Below are positions 7,029 to 13,837 of a stretch of 47,145 bases of DNA, in pieces. Origin of the DNA: an uncultured Flavobacteriales bacterium (GTDB taxonomy: Bacteria > Bacteroidota > Bacteroidia > Flavobacteriales_D > Parvicellaceae). The DNA lies in contig CALJHN010000018.1 of assembly GCA_938075455.1 (NCBI GenBank), forward strand, positions 1 through 47,145, read 5' to 3'. The notes below the pieces were generated by a model, which saw nothing but the letters and a program-made list of their open reading frames with translations, made no database searches and was not told where the DNA came from. The translations under genes and the position numbers were made by a program. The first letter of the stretch is position 1; each line of letters opens with the position of its first letter.

Positions 7029-7466
7029 TTATTGCCTAATCCATTTATCACCATATACAGGACCACCAGACCAAGTATCGTCAGGCCCCGCAAAATATTC
7101 AGTAAAATATGCTGGTGCTGATGTAAAAGTTAGAGTATCCCCATTTTCTGATATGGTATAAGTATAAGGTCCACCTTGAAAGGTTGATTGAGGAGTAGAA
7201 ACAGAAAATGATGATGAATTATAAGAATATGATACAGTGCCATAATCGTCTGTTGTTAAATTTCCATCATCAAAAAAGGTCATAGCTTTTCTTATAGCCC
7301 CGTTTGCTTTGTAGCCACCTTGCCAATCTCCTATAATACTAATACAGCTTCCGTCATCTTTCTCTGCTTCTTGACTATAGTTAACTGATTTAATATCCAT
7401 ACAACCTTTTTTTGCACAACTTCCCAGTAACACTACTGAGAACACAAATACTATAAGTTTTTTCAT
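7029..7466 (-). CDS. Lipoprotein of the array's first cassette, lipocalin-like
   Basis: The product is 145 aa with signal peptide ending VVLLGSC (Cys 17). It is followed by a short Cys motif (CMDIKSVNYSQEAEKDDGSC) that recurs in Bacteroidota surface proteins and also in the lipoprotein at 13225-13719. The remainder (IGDWQGGY, AMTFFDDGNLTTDD, YTYTISENGDTLTFTS) is a strand-rich pattern typical of lipocalin-like bacterial lipoproteins. It is the cassette next to the recombinase genes. Leader box 7467-7488 abuts its ATG. The ligand is unknown. Confidence 0.75.
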   Translation of the reverse strand: MKKLIVFVFSVVLLGSCAKKGCMDIKSVNYSQEAEKDDGSCISIIGDWQGGYKANGAIRKAMTFFDDGNLTTDDYGTVSYSYNSSSFSVSTPQSTFQGGPYTYTISENGDTLTFTSAPAYFTEYFAGPDDTWSGGPVYGDKWIRQ

Positions 7467-7488
7467 TTCATAAGTTTTAAACCATTAA
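7467..7488 (-). promoter_or_regulatory. Cassette leader box, exact copy at the recombinase-proximal cassette
   Basis: TTCATAAGTTTTAAACC, A, TTAA on the plus strand. It contains ATG at 7469-7471 (minus strand) giving the frame ATG-AAA-TGA at 7463-7471, overlapping the start of the lipoprotein gene. The function is probably translation initiation; the promoter, if any, is not obvious. Confidence 0.6.
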
Positions 7489-7491
7489 GGC

Positions 7492-7521
7492 AAGAAAAAG
7501 TTGACTAAACAACGCAGTCAA
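7492..7521 (-). repeat. Putative primary insertion site: half boundary element plus perfect inverted repeat
   Basis: AAGAAAAAGTTGACT (7492-7506) matches the cassette-side half of the boundary elements (copy 6 has AAGAAAAACTTGACT), then similarity stops abruptly. The same bases form TTGACT (7501-7506) and AGTCAA (7516-7521), perfect inverted arms around 9 bp. The arms cover the last codons and stop of the 227-aa gene. A tyrosine recombinase core site has this form, and the break in similarity is where crossover between an array site and a cassette site would be expected. Confidence 0.5.
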
Positions 7522-8188
7522 TTGGGTTAAAATTCTTTTTAAATAGTGGGTTTTCTTCGTTCCAGTTCTTCATTGCTTTATTAAATAAAACATTACGTTG
7601 TTCAATTACTGGTTCTTTTTCAATTACACTTAACGATACTACTTTTTTAAGTGGTGTTAAGTCGTTGTAAGTTTCGTTTACATATCTAATAAATAAGGCA
7701 TTCTTACCGTAAAATATATCTTTCATACGCCAATACATATAACTAAGCGTACGTTGTTTGTAAAGCATCTTATCGTCTTTAAAATACTGCATTACATAGT
7801 TAAAAAAGTCCTCATTACTTTCTGTTTCAAACAAAGGGTCTTTTTCTGTATTCCAAAAAGTATCACTTCTAAGTTCAACCAACAATGCTTTAAAGTCGTC
7901 AAATTCTTGTGAAAGTGGACTAAGGTTAAGTTCTTCAACAAATACGTTCATTATTATTTCGTGAAAGCACTTTTTAAAATGTTCTTTAAATTCAATTTTA
8001 AAACAATGTTCTTCAAATTTACTCCAGTATTCTTTAATACAGTTTCGCATTATTTCAGCAGTGACAAAAGGTAATCTTTCTTTGTCTTTTCTTTCAAGGT
8101 ATTCAACAAAGCCCCAATGTTTCATAAACTCAGTAACTTCAATACTACCCGCCATTAATTCTTCTTTTTTATCTTTTGGCAAACTCAT
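7505..8188 (-). CDS. Unknown protein coupled to the recombinase
   Basis: The 227-aa product has no signal peptide or membrane segment. It is rich in Phe, Lys and Glu and mostly helical (VTEFMKHWGFVEYLERKD, IMNVFVEELNLS). I recognise no domain. Its ATG overlaps the stop of the recombinase gene (ATGA, 8185-8188), so the two are translationally coupled and probably work together, for example as a recombination directionality or accessory factor. Its last codons and TAG form one arm and the spacer of the putative insertion site at 7501-7521, so any insertion there would leave its C-terminus unchanged or nearly so. Base use resembles the recombinase rather than the cassettes. Confidence 0.65.
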   Translation of the reverse strand: MSLPKDKKEELMAGSIEVTEFMKHWGFVEYLERKDKERLPFVTAEIMRNCIKEYWSKFEEHCFKIEFKEHFKKCFHEIIMNVFVEELNLSPLSQEFDDFKALLVELRSDTFWNTEKDPLFETESNEDFFNYVMQYFKDDKMLYKQRTLSYMYWRMKDIFYGKNALFIRYVNETYNDLTPLKKVVSLSVIEKEPVIEQRNVLFNKAMKNWNEENPLFKKNFNPIDCVV

Positions 8189-9540
8189 ACCGTTCTTAAA
8201 TTTCTTACTGGTGTGTCTATTTCATTAATAAGTTTGAAATACTTGGTTTCACTAAATATTTTGGCGTTTTCTTCTTTCGTAGTTCCAATGTAACCAAAAA
8301 ATGCTTCACGGTCTTTATGTCCACTTATTTGCATTATTTTATATTCACTTACCCCAGCTTTATAACTGTTAGTACAAAAAGAACGTCTAGCAGTATGGTT
8401 ACCAACAAGCTCGTATTTTTTAAAGGACCTCACAGGTTCGCCTTTTATTTTTTGTGCATATACCCTACTGTTAATACTTGCCCACCTACATATTTTCTTA
8501 ATTAATTTATTGCTAAGTGTAACTCCTACTTTTGGTAAATTACCGTTGTATTTTTCAAGTATTGCTTTACCTATTTTGCCAATTGGTGCAACTACTTTAC
8601 CATCTGTTTTACTTTGGTAAAATGTCAAAGAAAGTATGTCTTTACCTTCTTCGTTAATGTTAATAATGTTGTGCCTTTTATCAAGGTCTAAATAGTCCTC
8701 AATTCTTATACCGCACGTTAATGCAATAAATACCCACTGGTCGCGTACAATTTCGTAAACTGGCTCGCGGTCGCTTAAGTCGTAATTGTATAAGCGTTGT
8801 ATTTCTCCAATGTCTAAATAAGTTAATACTTTACCCTTTTTGTCGTCTTTTAAGCGTTTTACAGTATCGCTTTTATAGTTTCTTAAACTTATTTCAAGTT
8901 GGTCAATTATATACTTGTTAAGAAAGGTTTTAAATATTGCAATGTTCTTATTTATACTATTATTTATTAGTGTCTTTTGTGTACCGTTCTTAGTTGTATA
9001 GTCGCTTAAAAATATTTGTAAGTCCCTAAATAACTTCTTGTCTATTTGTGGCGGTCTTATATTACCTTTTTGTCTTACATATTCGCTTAAGTGGTTTCTA
9101 AACGTTATAAACTTCTTAATACCGTTTTCAGTGTATTTACCCTCGTCGTCTGTTAATATGTAACCGCTTTTACACTTTTCAATAAAGTCGTTTAAGTGTT
9201 CCATAATGTTAAACTTATTTACTTCGTTTTTAGCGTTTACACTGGCTTTACCAAATGCAGTTACAATACTTTTACAAAGTTCTTTTGTTATGAATGTACC
9301 CTCAGCTTCGTGTAAGTAAAGTTGGTCTTCTACAAACTTTTTTAAGTCGCTTAAGGTTTTGTTTTTTTCTTTGGGTCTTTCTTCTGTTATTAAGTTTCTA
9401 ATTTTATTATTATTAAGTGCCTTAGCGTCGTTAACTTTTATACCTGTACTAAAACGGTATTGTCTATTTCTTCCTAAGCTAATTTCAATATTAATAGAAT
9501 TAAATTTTTTAGTTTTTCTTATTTTATAATATACTTTCAT
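8185..9540 (-). CDS. Tyrosine recombinase (phage/ICE-type integrase)
   Basis: The 451-aa product has the Bacteroidota integrase layout: N-terminal arm-binding region (residues ~1-100, FNSINIEISLGRNRQYRFSTG), SAM-like core-binding domain (~115-220) and catalytic domain (~240-440). The catalytic set is complete: Arg279 (CGIRIEDYLDL), Lys311 (YQSKTDG), His382 and Arg385 (HTARRSF), His408 (SGHKD), Tyr417 (FFGYIGT). It cuts and rejoins DNA through a 3'-phosphotyrosine link. It lacks the extra helix region and length of integron IntI proteins. It reads towards the cassette array and overlaps the 227-aa gene by 4 bp. GTACTTA repeats lie directly upstream. It may move the whole element, the cassettes, or both. 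Confidence 0.9.
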   Translation of the reverse strand: MKVYYKIRKTKKFNSINIEISLGRNRQYRFSTGIKVNDAKALNNNKIRNLITEERPKEKNKTLSDLKKFVEDQLYLHEAEGTFITKELCKSIVTAFGKASVNAKNEVNKFNIMEHLNDFIEKCKSGYILTDDEGKYTENGIKKFITFRNHLSEYVRQKGNIRPPQIDKKLFRDLQIFLSDYTTKNGTQKTLINNSINKNIAIFKTFLNKYIIDQLEISLRNYKSDTVKRLKDDKKGKVLTYLDIGEIQRLYNYDLSDREPVYEIVRDQWVFIALTCGIRIEDYLDLDKRHNIININEEGKDILSLTFYQSKTDGKVVAPIGKIGKAILEKYNGNLPKVGVTLSNKLIKKICRWASINSRVYAQKIKGEPVRSFKKYELVGNHTARRSFCTNSYKAGVSEYKIMQISGHKDREAFFGYIGTTKEENAKIFSETKYFKLINEIDTPVRNLRTV

Positions 9541-9543
9541 AAT

Positions 9544-9600
9544 GTAAGTACTTTAGTTTATGTACTTATAAATATATCGTGTACTTACTAATGTACTTAC
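9544..9600. promoter_or_regulatory. GTACTTA repeats upstream of the recombinase gene
   Basis: GTACTT occurs at 9548, 9562, 9581 and 9593 (the last three extend to GTACTTA, two to GTACTTAC), with an inverted GTAAGTAC at 9544-9551. All lie within 60 bp of the start codon. Clusters like this are arm-type integrase sites or operators controlling the integrase promoter. Confidence 0.5.
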
Positions 9601-9688
9601 ATAAATTTGTAACTATTTTATAATATTTATAAACATTTACGATGTTATAAGTAAAAAAAAGAATATTAATGTTAAAATGAAATAAACT

Positions 9689-9754
9689 GTACCTAAGGTT
9701 TTTTACTCCCTCCTTGGGTACTTTTAAGGCCTCTTTAACAAAAAAAGAGGCTTT
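9689..9754. terminator. Two adjacent stem-loops at the right edge of the element
   Basis: The first: GTACCTAAGG (9689-9698) pairs with CCTTGGGTAC (9712-9721), 10 bp with one G-T pair, followed by TTTT on the plus strand. The second: GCCTCTTT (9729-9736) pairs perfectly with AAAGAGGC (9744-9751), extended by A-T pairs on each side. The second has the shape of a flavobacterial terminator, though T-tracts are short. No gene upstream on the plus strand needs it; it could end transcription from the right or mark an element end. Confidence 0.4.
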
Positions 9755-9899
9755 ATGCCAACTATTATTTCAACAAAGGCAAATTTCCCTTCATTATTTA
9801 CTGGTTTATGTTTCATAACACAGTTAGGGTTAACGCTATCTTTCAGGTTAATAACTCTTACATTAAAATTAAGATCTGCCTGATTGTTGTAAGATATAG
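9755..9899. other. Region without a supported gene
   Basis: A 67-codon minus-strand frame crosses this stretch (9724-9927), but it ends inside the terminator-like hairpin and overlaps the membrane-protein remnant on the other strand. I see no RNA gene or repeat here. Confidence 0.3.
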
Positions 9900-10097
9900 C
9901 CAAGTAAAATTGCAAAATCTGCTTCAACTAAAATAAACCTTTCTTTAGTTTCAACCAATTTATTTGGGGCTTACTTAGCTGCCCAGATTGATTATATTCC
10001 AAATGAAGCTTTGTATGGTCAATTGCTATTTGCTTTTTTACAAATTTTTGCTATTTATTTAATTTTGACTAATAAAATAGAAATAGACAAAGCTTAA
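9900..10097 (+). pseudogene. C-terminal remnant of a membrane protein
   Basis: An open frame follows a TAG at 9897-9899 and runs to TAA 10095-10097 without a start codon near its beginning. The 65 residues include two hydrophobic stretches (LVSTNLFGAYLAA and LLFAFLQIFAIYLIL) and a charged tail NKIEIDKA, like the end of a transporter. The missing 5' part coincides with the right edge of the recombinase element, suggesting truncation by insertion or deletion. No family can be named. Confidence 0.4.
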
Positions 10098-10156
10098 TAA
10101 TAATTTAGTAAATTTTCAAATTTATTATAAAGTTTAATAATAATTAAAATTTTAAT
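10098..10156. other. AT-rich spacer between convergent genes
   Basis: The stretch is almost entirely A and T with scattered TTTAATAATAA copies (10091-10144). No hairpin terminator is visible. Confidence 0.3.
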
Positions 10157-10810
10157 TTACAGATGTAATCCACACTCTGTCTTTGGATTATTATTCCATC
10201 TTCCCATTCTACCTTCACCAGGTTGAGTACATTGCTCGCAGCCAATAGAAAAATAACCTTTTGAAATTAATGGATGAAAAGGTAGATGATGCTCTTTTAT
10301 AAATAAACTTCTCTCTTCTTGAGATACATCTAATAACGGGTAGAACTTAACAATTCCATTTCTTTGCTCAAAAAAATTCAAAGTTGATCTATTATCACTT
10401 TGCCACTTCATTAATCCAGATACCCATATTTTGTAATTTGATTTTAATTTTTCAAGGGGATTTACTTTATTTATATTACAACAAGAATTTGGATCTTTAA
10501 TCCAAGTTTTATTGATTTTAGTCTCATTATGATTTTTTTCATCAGCCTTCACGTCCTTCACATTTAGTCCATATAGCTTTGTTAGATATTGTTTATAAAT
10601 CAAAGTTTCATTAAAATGATATCTTGTGTCAATGAAATAAATAAGTTGATTCTTATTAACATCTGAAAATAATTTTAATAACATAGCAGAGGAAGCGGCA
10701 AAAGAAGAAGTCAACATTATTTCATCAATATCAAAGTCTTCATACAGTCTAAATATTCGTTGTTTTAAACTTAACTTGCTGTAAACATTATTAAGATTAT
10801 TAATATTCAT
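10157..10810 (-). CDS. cysH: Adenylyl-sulfate / phosphoadenylyl-sulfate reductase
   Basis: The 217-aa enzyme reduces activated sulfate to sulfite in assimilation. The N-terminal PP-loop-type region is TSSFAASSAMLL (~34-45). The cysteine pairs that bind a [4Fe-4S] cluster in the APS-using subclass are present: Cys110-Cys111 (NSCCNI) and Cys191-Cys194 (GCEQCTQP). The redox-active Cys is in the C-terminal ECGLH (Cys213). GRMGRW precedes it as usual. The cluster cysteines favour APS over PAPS as substrate. The length is normal for the bacterial family. It stands alone here; no cysD, cysN or sulfite reductase is nearby. Confidence 0.92.
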   Translation of the reverse strand: MNINNLNNVYSKLSLKQRIFRLYEDFDIDEIMLTSSFAASSAMLLKLFSDVNKNQLIYFIDTRYHFNETLIYKQYLTKLYGLNVKDVKADEKNHNETKINKTWIKDPNSCCNINKVNPLEKLKSNYKIWVSGLMKWQSDNRSTLNFFEQRNGIVKFYPLLDVSQEERSLFIKEHHLPFHPLISKGYFSIGCEQCTQPGEGRMGRWNNNPKTECGLHL

Positions 10811-10976
10811 TTTTTTTGCATTTAAAAGTGTATTAATTACACTAAGTTACAAACTTAAAAAATTAATAAACAATATATATGTAGACATTTAAATATTGTT
10901 TATTTAAAAACAAACAGCTTTTCGAATAATTGCTAAATATAATGAGTTATATTAACCAGTTTTTATTATAATTTAA

Positions 10977-11777
10977 ATGTCCAAACTACCATCAGAACAT
11001 AAATTTCTAGATCTTTCAGACTATGGCCGTTCTCCAGCAAGATGGATAGCAAATAAATTTAAAGAAACCAGAGTAACTGCAATACACCTCACCACAATGT
11101 TTATTATAGCTGGCATCTTTGCCATTTTAATGATGCTAACTAAACAACTTTATGCTGCAGCTATTCTACTAATTATTAAATCTATTCTCGATGCTGCTGA
11201 CGGTGAATTAGCTCGTTTAAAACAAAAACCATCTTACGTTGGTCGTTATTATGATTCTGTTTCAGATATTATTCTAAACTTTTTCTTTTTAGCTACCATA
11301 TGCTATATAACCAATGGTTCATGGGGATTGGCATTTTTCGCTTTTATTGCTATGCAATTGCAAGGTACTTTGTACAACTACTACTATGTAATTTTTCGCA
11401 ATAGATTCAATGGTGATAAAACCAGTCGCATATTTGAAGACAAGGCACCTTTCGCTATGCCAGGCGAAAAACAAAGTAGAGTAAATCAATGGTTTTGGAT
11501 GTATAAAATATGTTACAGTATTTTTGACAAGACTATTTATCAAATGGATAAAAATGCAAAGTATGCTAAACACTTCCCCAAGTGGTTTATGACTGCTATT
11601 TCTGCTTTTGGTTTAGGGTTTCAATTATTAATTATTAGCTTTATGTTGTGTGTTGGATGGGCCGATTACATTATTCTATTTTTTATCTGTTATTCAATAC
11701 TAACTTTTGTATTTATTTCAATTAGAAAGGGTATTAACTCTGGATGGATTGGAAACTACATTGAAAAAGTTAATTAA
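10977..11777 (+). CDS. CDP-alcohol phosphatidyltransferase family protein
   Basis: The 266-aa membrane enzyme contains the complete family motif: Asp72, Asp75-Gly76, Ala79-Arg80, Gly89, Asp93, Asp97 (DAADGELAR, then GRYYDSVSD). The aspartates bind metal and catalyse transfer of a phospho-alcohol from CDP-diacylglycerol or CDP-alcohol. About six hydrophobic helices follow. The substrate (for example inositol, glycerol, choline or another alcohol) cannot be told from the motif. It is convergent with the FMN reductase gene, 5 bp apart. Confidence 0.88.
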   Translation: MSKLPSEHKFLDLSDYGRSPARWIANKFKETRVTAIHLTTMFIIAGIFAILMMLTKQLYAAAILLIIKSILDAADGELARLKQKPSYVGRYYDSVSDIILNFFFLATICYITNGSWGLAFFAFIAMQLQGTLYNYYYVIFRNRFNGDKTSRIFEDKAPFAMPGEKQSRVNQWFWMYKICYSIFDKTIYQMDKNAKYAKHFPKWFMTAISAFGLGFQLLIISFMLCVGWADYIILFFICYSILTFVFISIRKGINSGWIGNYIEKVN

Positions 11778-11782
11778 AAAAA

Positions 11783-12397
11783 TCACATTCCATTGGCATA
11801 TTTCTTAATGCTCACAGCATCACTTTTTCTAATTTGTTTAAATGCCTTACCATAAGTTAGCAGCTGTTTTAAACAATAGTCTAATCTGTTTTCAAAATAC
11901 TCTTGCGAAGAAGAATTATTATCAATTTCGTTTTCATTGAAGACAGATTCTACATTACGTATTATTAAATGCTCTGGCAAAAAACAAATTCTATTATTTT
12001 TATAACTACTCATACGTAATTCAGCAACTGGATAAGAACCACCATCTCCAGATGAAACAGTTACTATTAATGCTGGTTTATGAGCAAGTTCACCCTTGCT
12101 CCACATTAAGAAAAAGTTTTTCAAACCTGCTGGCACCATTCCGTGCCATTCTGGTGAAATTATAATAAAAGAATCGCTGTACGATAATTTTTTAGAAATA
12201 GACTCTAGCAAAGACTTTGAGGGTTTACCGTCTTCCTTCATATCTTCATGCCATAGAGGTAATGGATTATCCGCTAAATCAAATATATTAGCTTCATCAC
12301 ATTCTTTTAATGGCTTGAGTGCACTCTTAATCGCTTTGGCAATTTTAATACTTTGCGATACTTTACGATGACTTCCAGAAACAATTGTGATATTCAT
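11783..12397 (-). CDS. NAD(P)H-dependent FMN reductase family protein
   Basis: The 204-aa flavodoxin-like protein begins with the phosphate-binding loop VSGSHRKVSQSIKIA and has the second family motif SPEWHGMVPAGLKNFF (~residues 98-113), which packs around FMN, and a SSGDGGSYP loop. Members reduce flavins, quinones or azo compounds with NAD(P)H. The substrate is undefined. A C-terminal helical extension of ~30 residues (LTYGKAFKQIRKSDAVS) is longer than in the smallest members. The gene is transcribed alone. Confidence 0.85.
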   Translation of the reverse strand: MNITIVSGSHRKVSQSIKIAKAIKSALKPLKECDEANIFDLADNPLPLWHEDMKEDGKPSKSLLESISKKLSYSDSFIIISPEWHGMVPAGLKNFFLMWSKGELAHKPALIVTVSSGDGGSYPVAELRMSSYKNNRICFLPEHLIIRNVESVFNENEIDNNSSSQEYFENRLDYCLKQLLTYGKAFKQIRKSDAVSIKKYANGM

Positions 12398-12519
12398 ATC
12401 TTTGTTTCATCTAAATTAAGAAAAGTTTTTATTGATTAATTTATTTAATTTATACCAAAATCTAAAGATGGTTCTTTAAATACAATTTAAATCGTATAAA
12501 AATATTTATGATGTCTTTA

Positions 12520-12975
12520 TTACCATGAATTTTTTTTAATTTTTCTGCAAGCTTTTAAAACATCTCTCCTACTTATAATCCCAACCATTTTTCCATTTCT
12601 AAGTACTGGGTACCTTCGAAAGTTAGATTTCATAAATAAACTAGCTAATTCGTTGATTTTAATATTATGATTTACAGTTACTACTTCTTTGGACATGTAA
12701 TTGGTTACTTTTCCTTTATTAGGAAATAAATTATGGTATTTTTCATCATAAATAACTCGAAGACAATCTTTTTCAGTAATAACTCCTATTATTTCCCCGT
12801 TATCATTCACCACAGGTGCTCCTGAAATTTTTTTTTGAATGATTTTCTCAGTCACATCCATAATTTCTTGATCTGCTTTAAAAGTAATGACGTTTGTTGT
12901 CATATAATCTGAGGCGGTTTCATGAACTATTTTTTTTTTATTTTCTTTCATGAATTTAGGGGTGAAATTTACCAT
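12520..12975 (-). CDS. Two-CBS-domain protein
   Basis: This 151-aa soluble protein consists of two CBS motifs (about residues 25-80, ASDYMTTNVITFKADQ and GAPVVNDNGEIIGVITEKD; and 90-145, YMSKEVVTVNHN and RRYPVLRNGKMVGIISRRD) forming one Bateman module. Such modules bind adenine nucleotides and regulate partner enzymes or act as energy sensors. No catalytic domain is attached. An alternative start, Met9 (MKENKKK), would remove only a short tail. No partner is suggested by the neighbours. Confidence 0.88.
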   Translation of the reverse strand: MVNFTPKFMKENKKKIVHETASDYMTTNVITFKADQEIMDVTEKIIQKKISGAPVVNDNGEIIGVITEKDCLRVIYDEKYHNLFPNKGKVTNYMSKEVVTVNHNIKINELASLFMKSNFRRYPVLRNGKMVGIISRRDVLKACRKIKKNSW

Positions 12976-13224
12976 ATCTTAAATTTTAATTCTTAATGTA
13001 TGAAATTTAGAGCAGAAATCCTAATTAAAGTGAATGTAACTAATTGATTAACTGTTAATTAAATTTTAATGAGGTGTCTAAATGACTTGTCGAACTATAT
13101 AATTAAAATAGTCCAAGTATTGTAACCTTATGGTTATTCAATCCTGTTCTTTGGGCAATTTTTAAATTTAATCTATTAACCCTGGCTTACATTACATAAA
13201 CAATATAGGGCCTTTGTTGTAAGT
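12976..13224. other. Intergenic region, nothing assigned
   Basis: About 250 bp between two minus-strand genes. It probably holds the promoter of the CBS gene near 12980-13060, but I find no convincing -7/-33 pair, no terminator hairpin and no reading frame of note. Confidence 0.3.
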
Positions 13225-13719
13225 TTAAATACTAGAACTAAGTTCGTCAATAGTCATAAATTCAAGATTAGGATTAATTATTAATCCGCTTTGTTTTATT
13301 AAACCTACTCTAAATTGTATAGTCAAAATTTGGGAAGGAAAATATCCAGTTCCATCATCGTTATTTAAAGATATCCAGACAGTTCCATCTTCTTCATAGC
13401 TTCCTACTATATGAATATCAACCCCAAAAATATAAGGCAAGGCAGTCCATTCATCAAAACTATTTACAGTTTCAATAATTATCATATCACCAGCTTCGTA
13501 AATAAAATTTGGTATGTATAAATCTAATGAAGTAGAATTATCAAAAGATAAAGTAAAGTTTTCGACATAAAGATTCTGAACATCTTGTTCTAATATACAA
13601 CTTCCATCATCTGAAATTGCCGAACTAGAATAATTTAAAGCTGCTGGATCTGTGCATCCTTCTTGAATGCAACTTGAAAATAAAACAAAGGATAAAGTAA
13701 ATAGTACTAATTTTTTCAT
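13225..13719 (-). CDS. Lipoprotein of unknown function with a Cys-bounded motif
   Basis: The 164-aa product has lipobox LFSSC (Cys 17), then the motif CTDPAALNYSSSAISDDGSC, widespread in Bacteroidota surface proteins and also seen in the first array cassette (7029-7466). The mature domain is strand-rich (LSFDNSTSLDLYIPNF, ILTIQFRVGLI). It lacks the cassette leader and boundary repeats, so it is not part of the array although it resembles its cargo. Function unknown. Confidence 0.75.
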   Translation of the reverse strand: MKKLVLFTLSFVLFSSCIQEGCTDPAALNYSSSAISDDGSCILEQDVQNLYVENFTLSFDNSTSLDLYIPNFIYEAGDMIIIETVNSFDEWTALPYIFGVDIHIVGSYEEDGTVWISLNNDDGTGYFPSQILTIQFRVGLIKQSGLIINPNLEFMTIDELSSSI

Positions 13720-13837
13720 TTTTATAAATTTTAATAAATATTTTTAATTAAATATAATTATAAATCCAAAATATTTTTTCAATCAATTTAAATAAGCATA
13801 TTTTCTATATTTACATTTATAGATTAACAAATTAAAT

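Larger units (their letters stand above)
451..9540 (-). mobile_element. Candidate integron-like cassette array with its own tyrosine recombinase
   Basis: Read on the minus strand: recombinase (8185-9540), coupled 227-aa gene (7505-8188), then six units holding seven genes, all in the same direction. Units are separated by conserved elements near 6989-7026, 6165-6195, 5609-5648, 3201-3238, 2641-2680 and 451-490, with a half-copy at 7492-7506. Unit lengths are about 0.5, 0.8, 0.55, 2.4, 0.56 and 2.2 kb. All cargo is exported (lipoproteins, T9SS proteins, LRR proteins). A conserved 22-bp leader precedes four units and decays in the two furthest from the recombinase. The arrangement parallels integrons, but relation to the recombinase is inferred from position and from the site structure, not shown. 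Confidence 0.55.

Noticed and set aside
451..7521. Classical integron with IntI and attC sites
   Set aside because: The recombinase is a 451-aa arm-binding type without the IntI insert, and the repeats lack the GTTRRRY and RYYYAAC boxes and the large imperfect hairpin of attC.
9724..9927. 67-aa minus-strand reading frame
   Set aside because: Its end lies in a terminator-like hairpin, it has no recognisable motif, and it overlaps the membrane-protein remnant. Kept as unassigned sequence.
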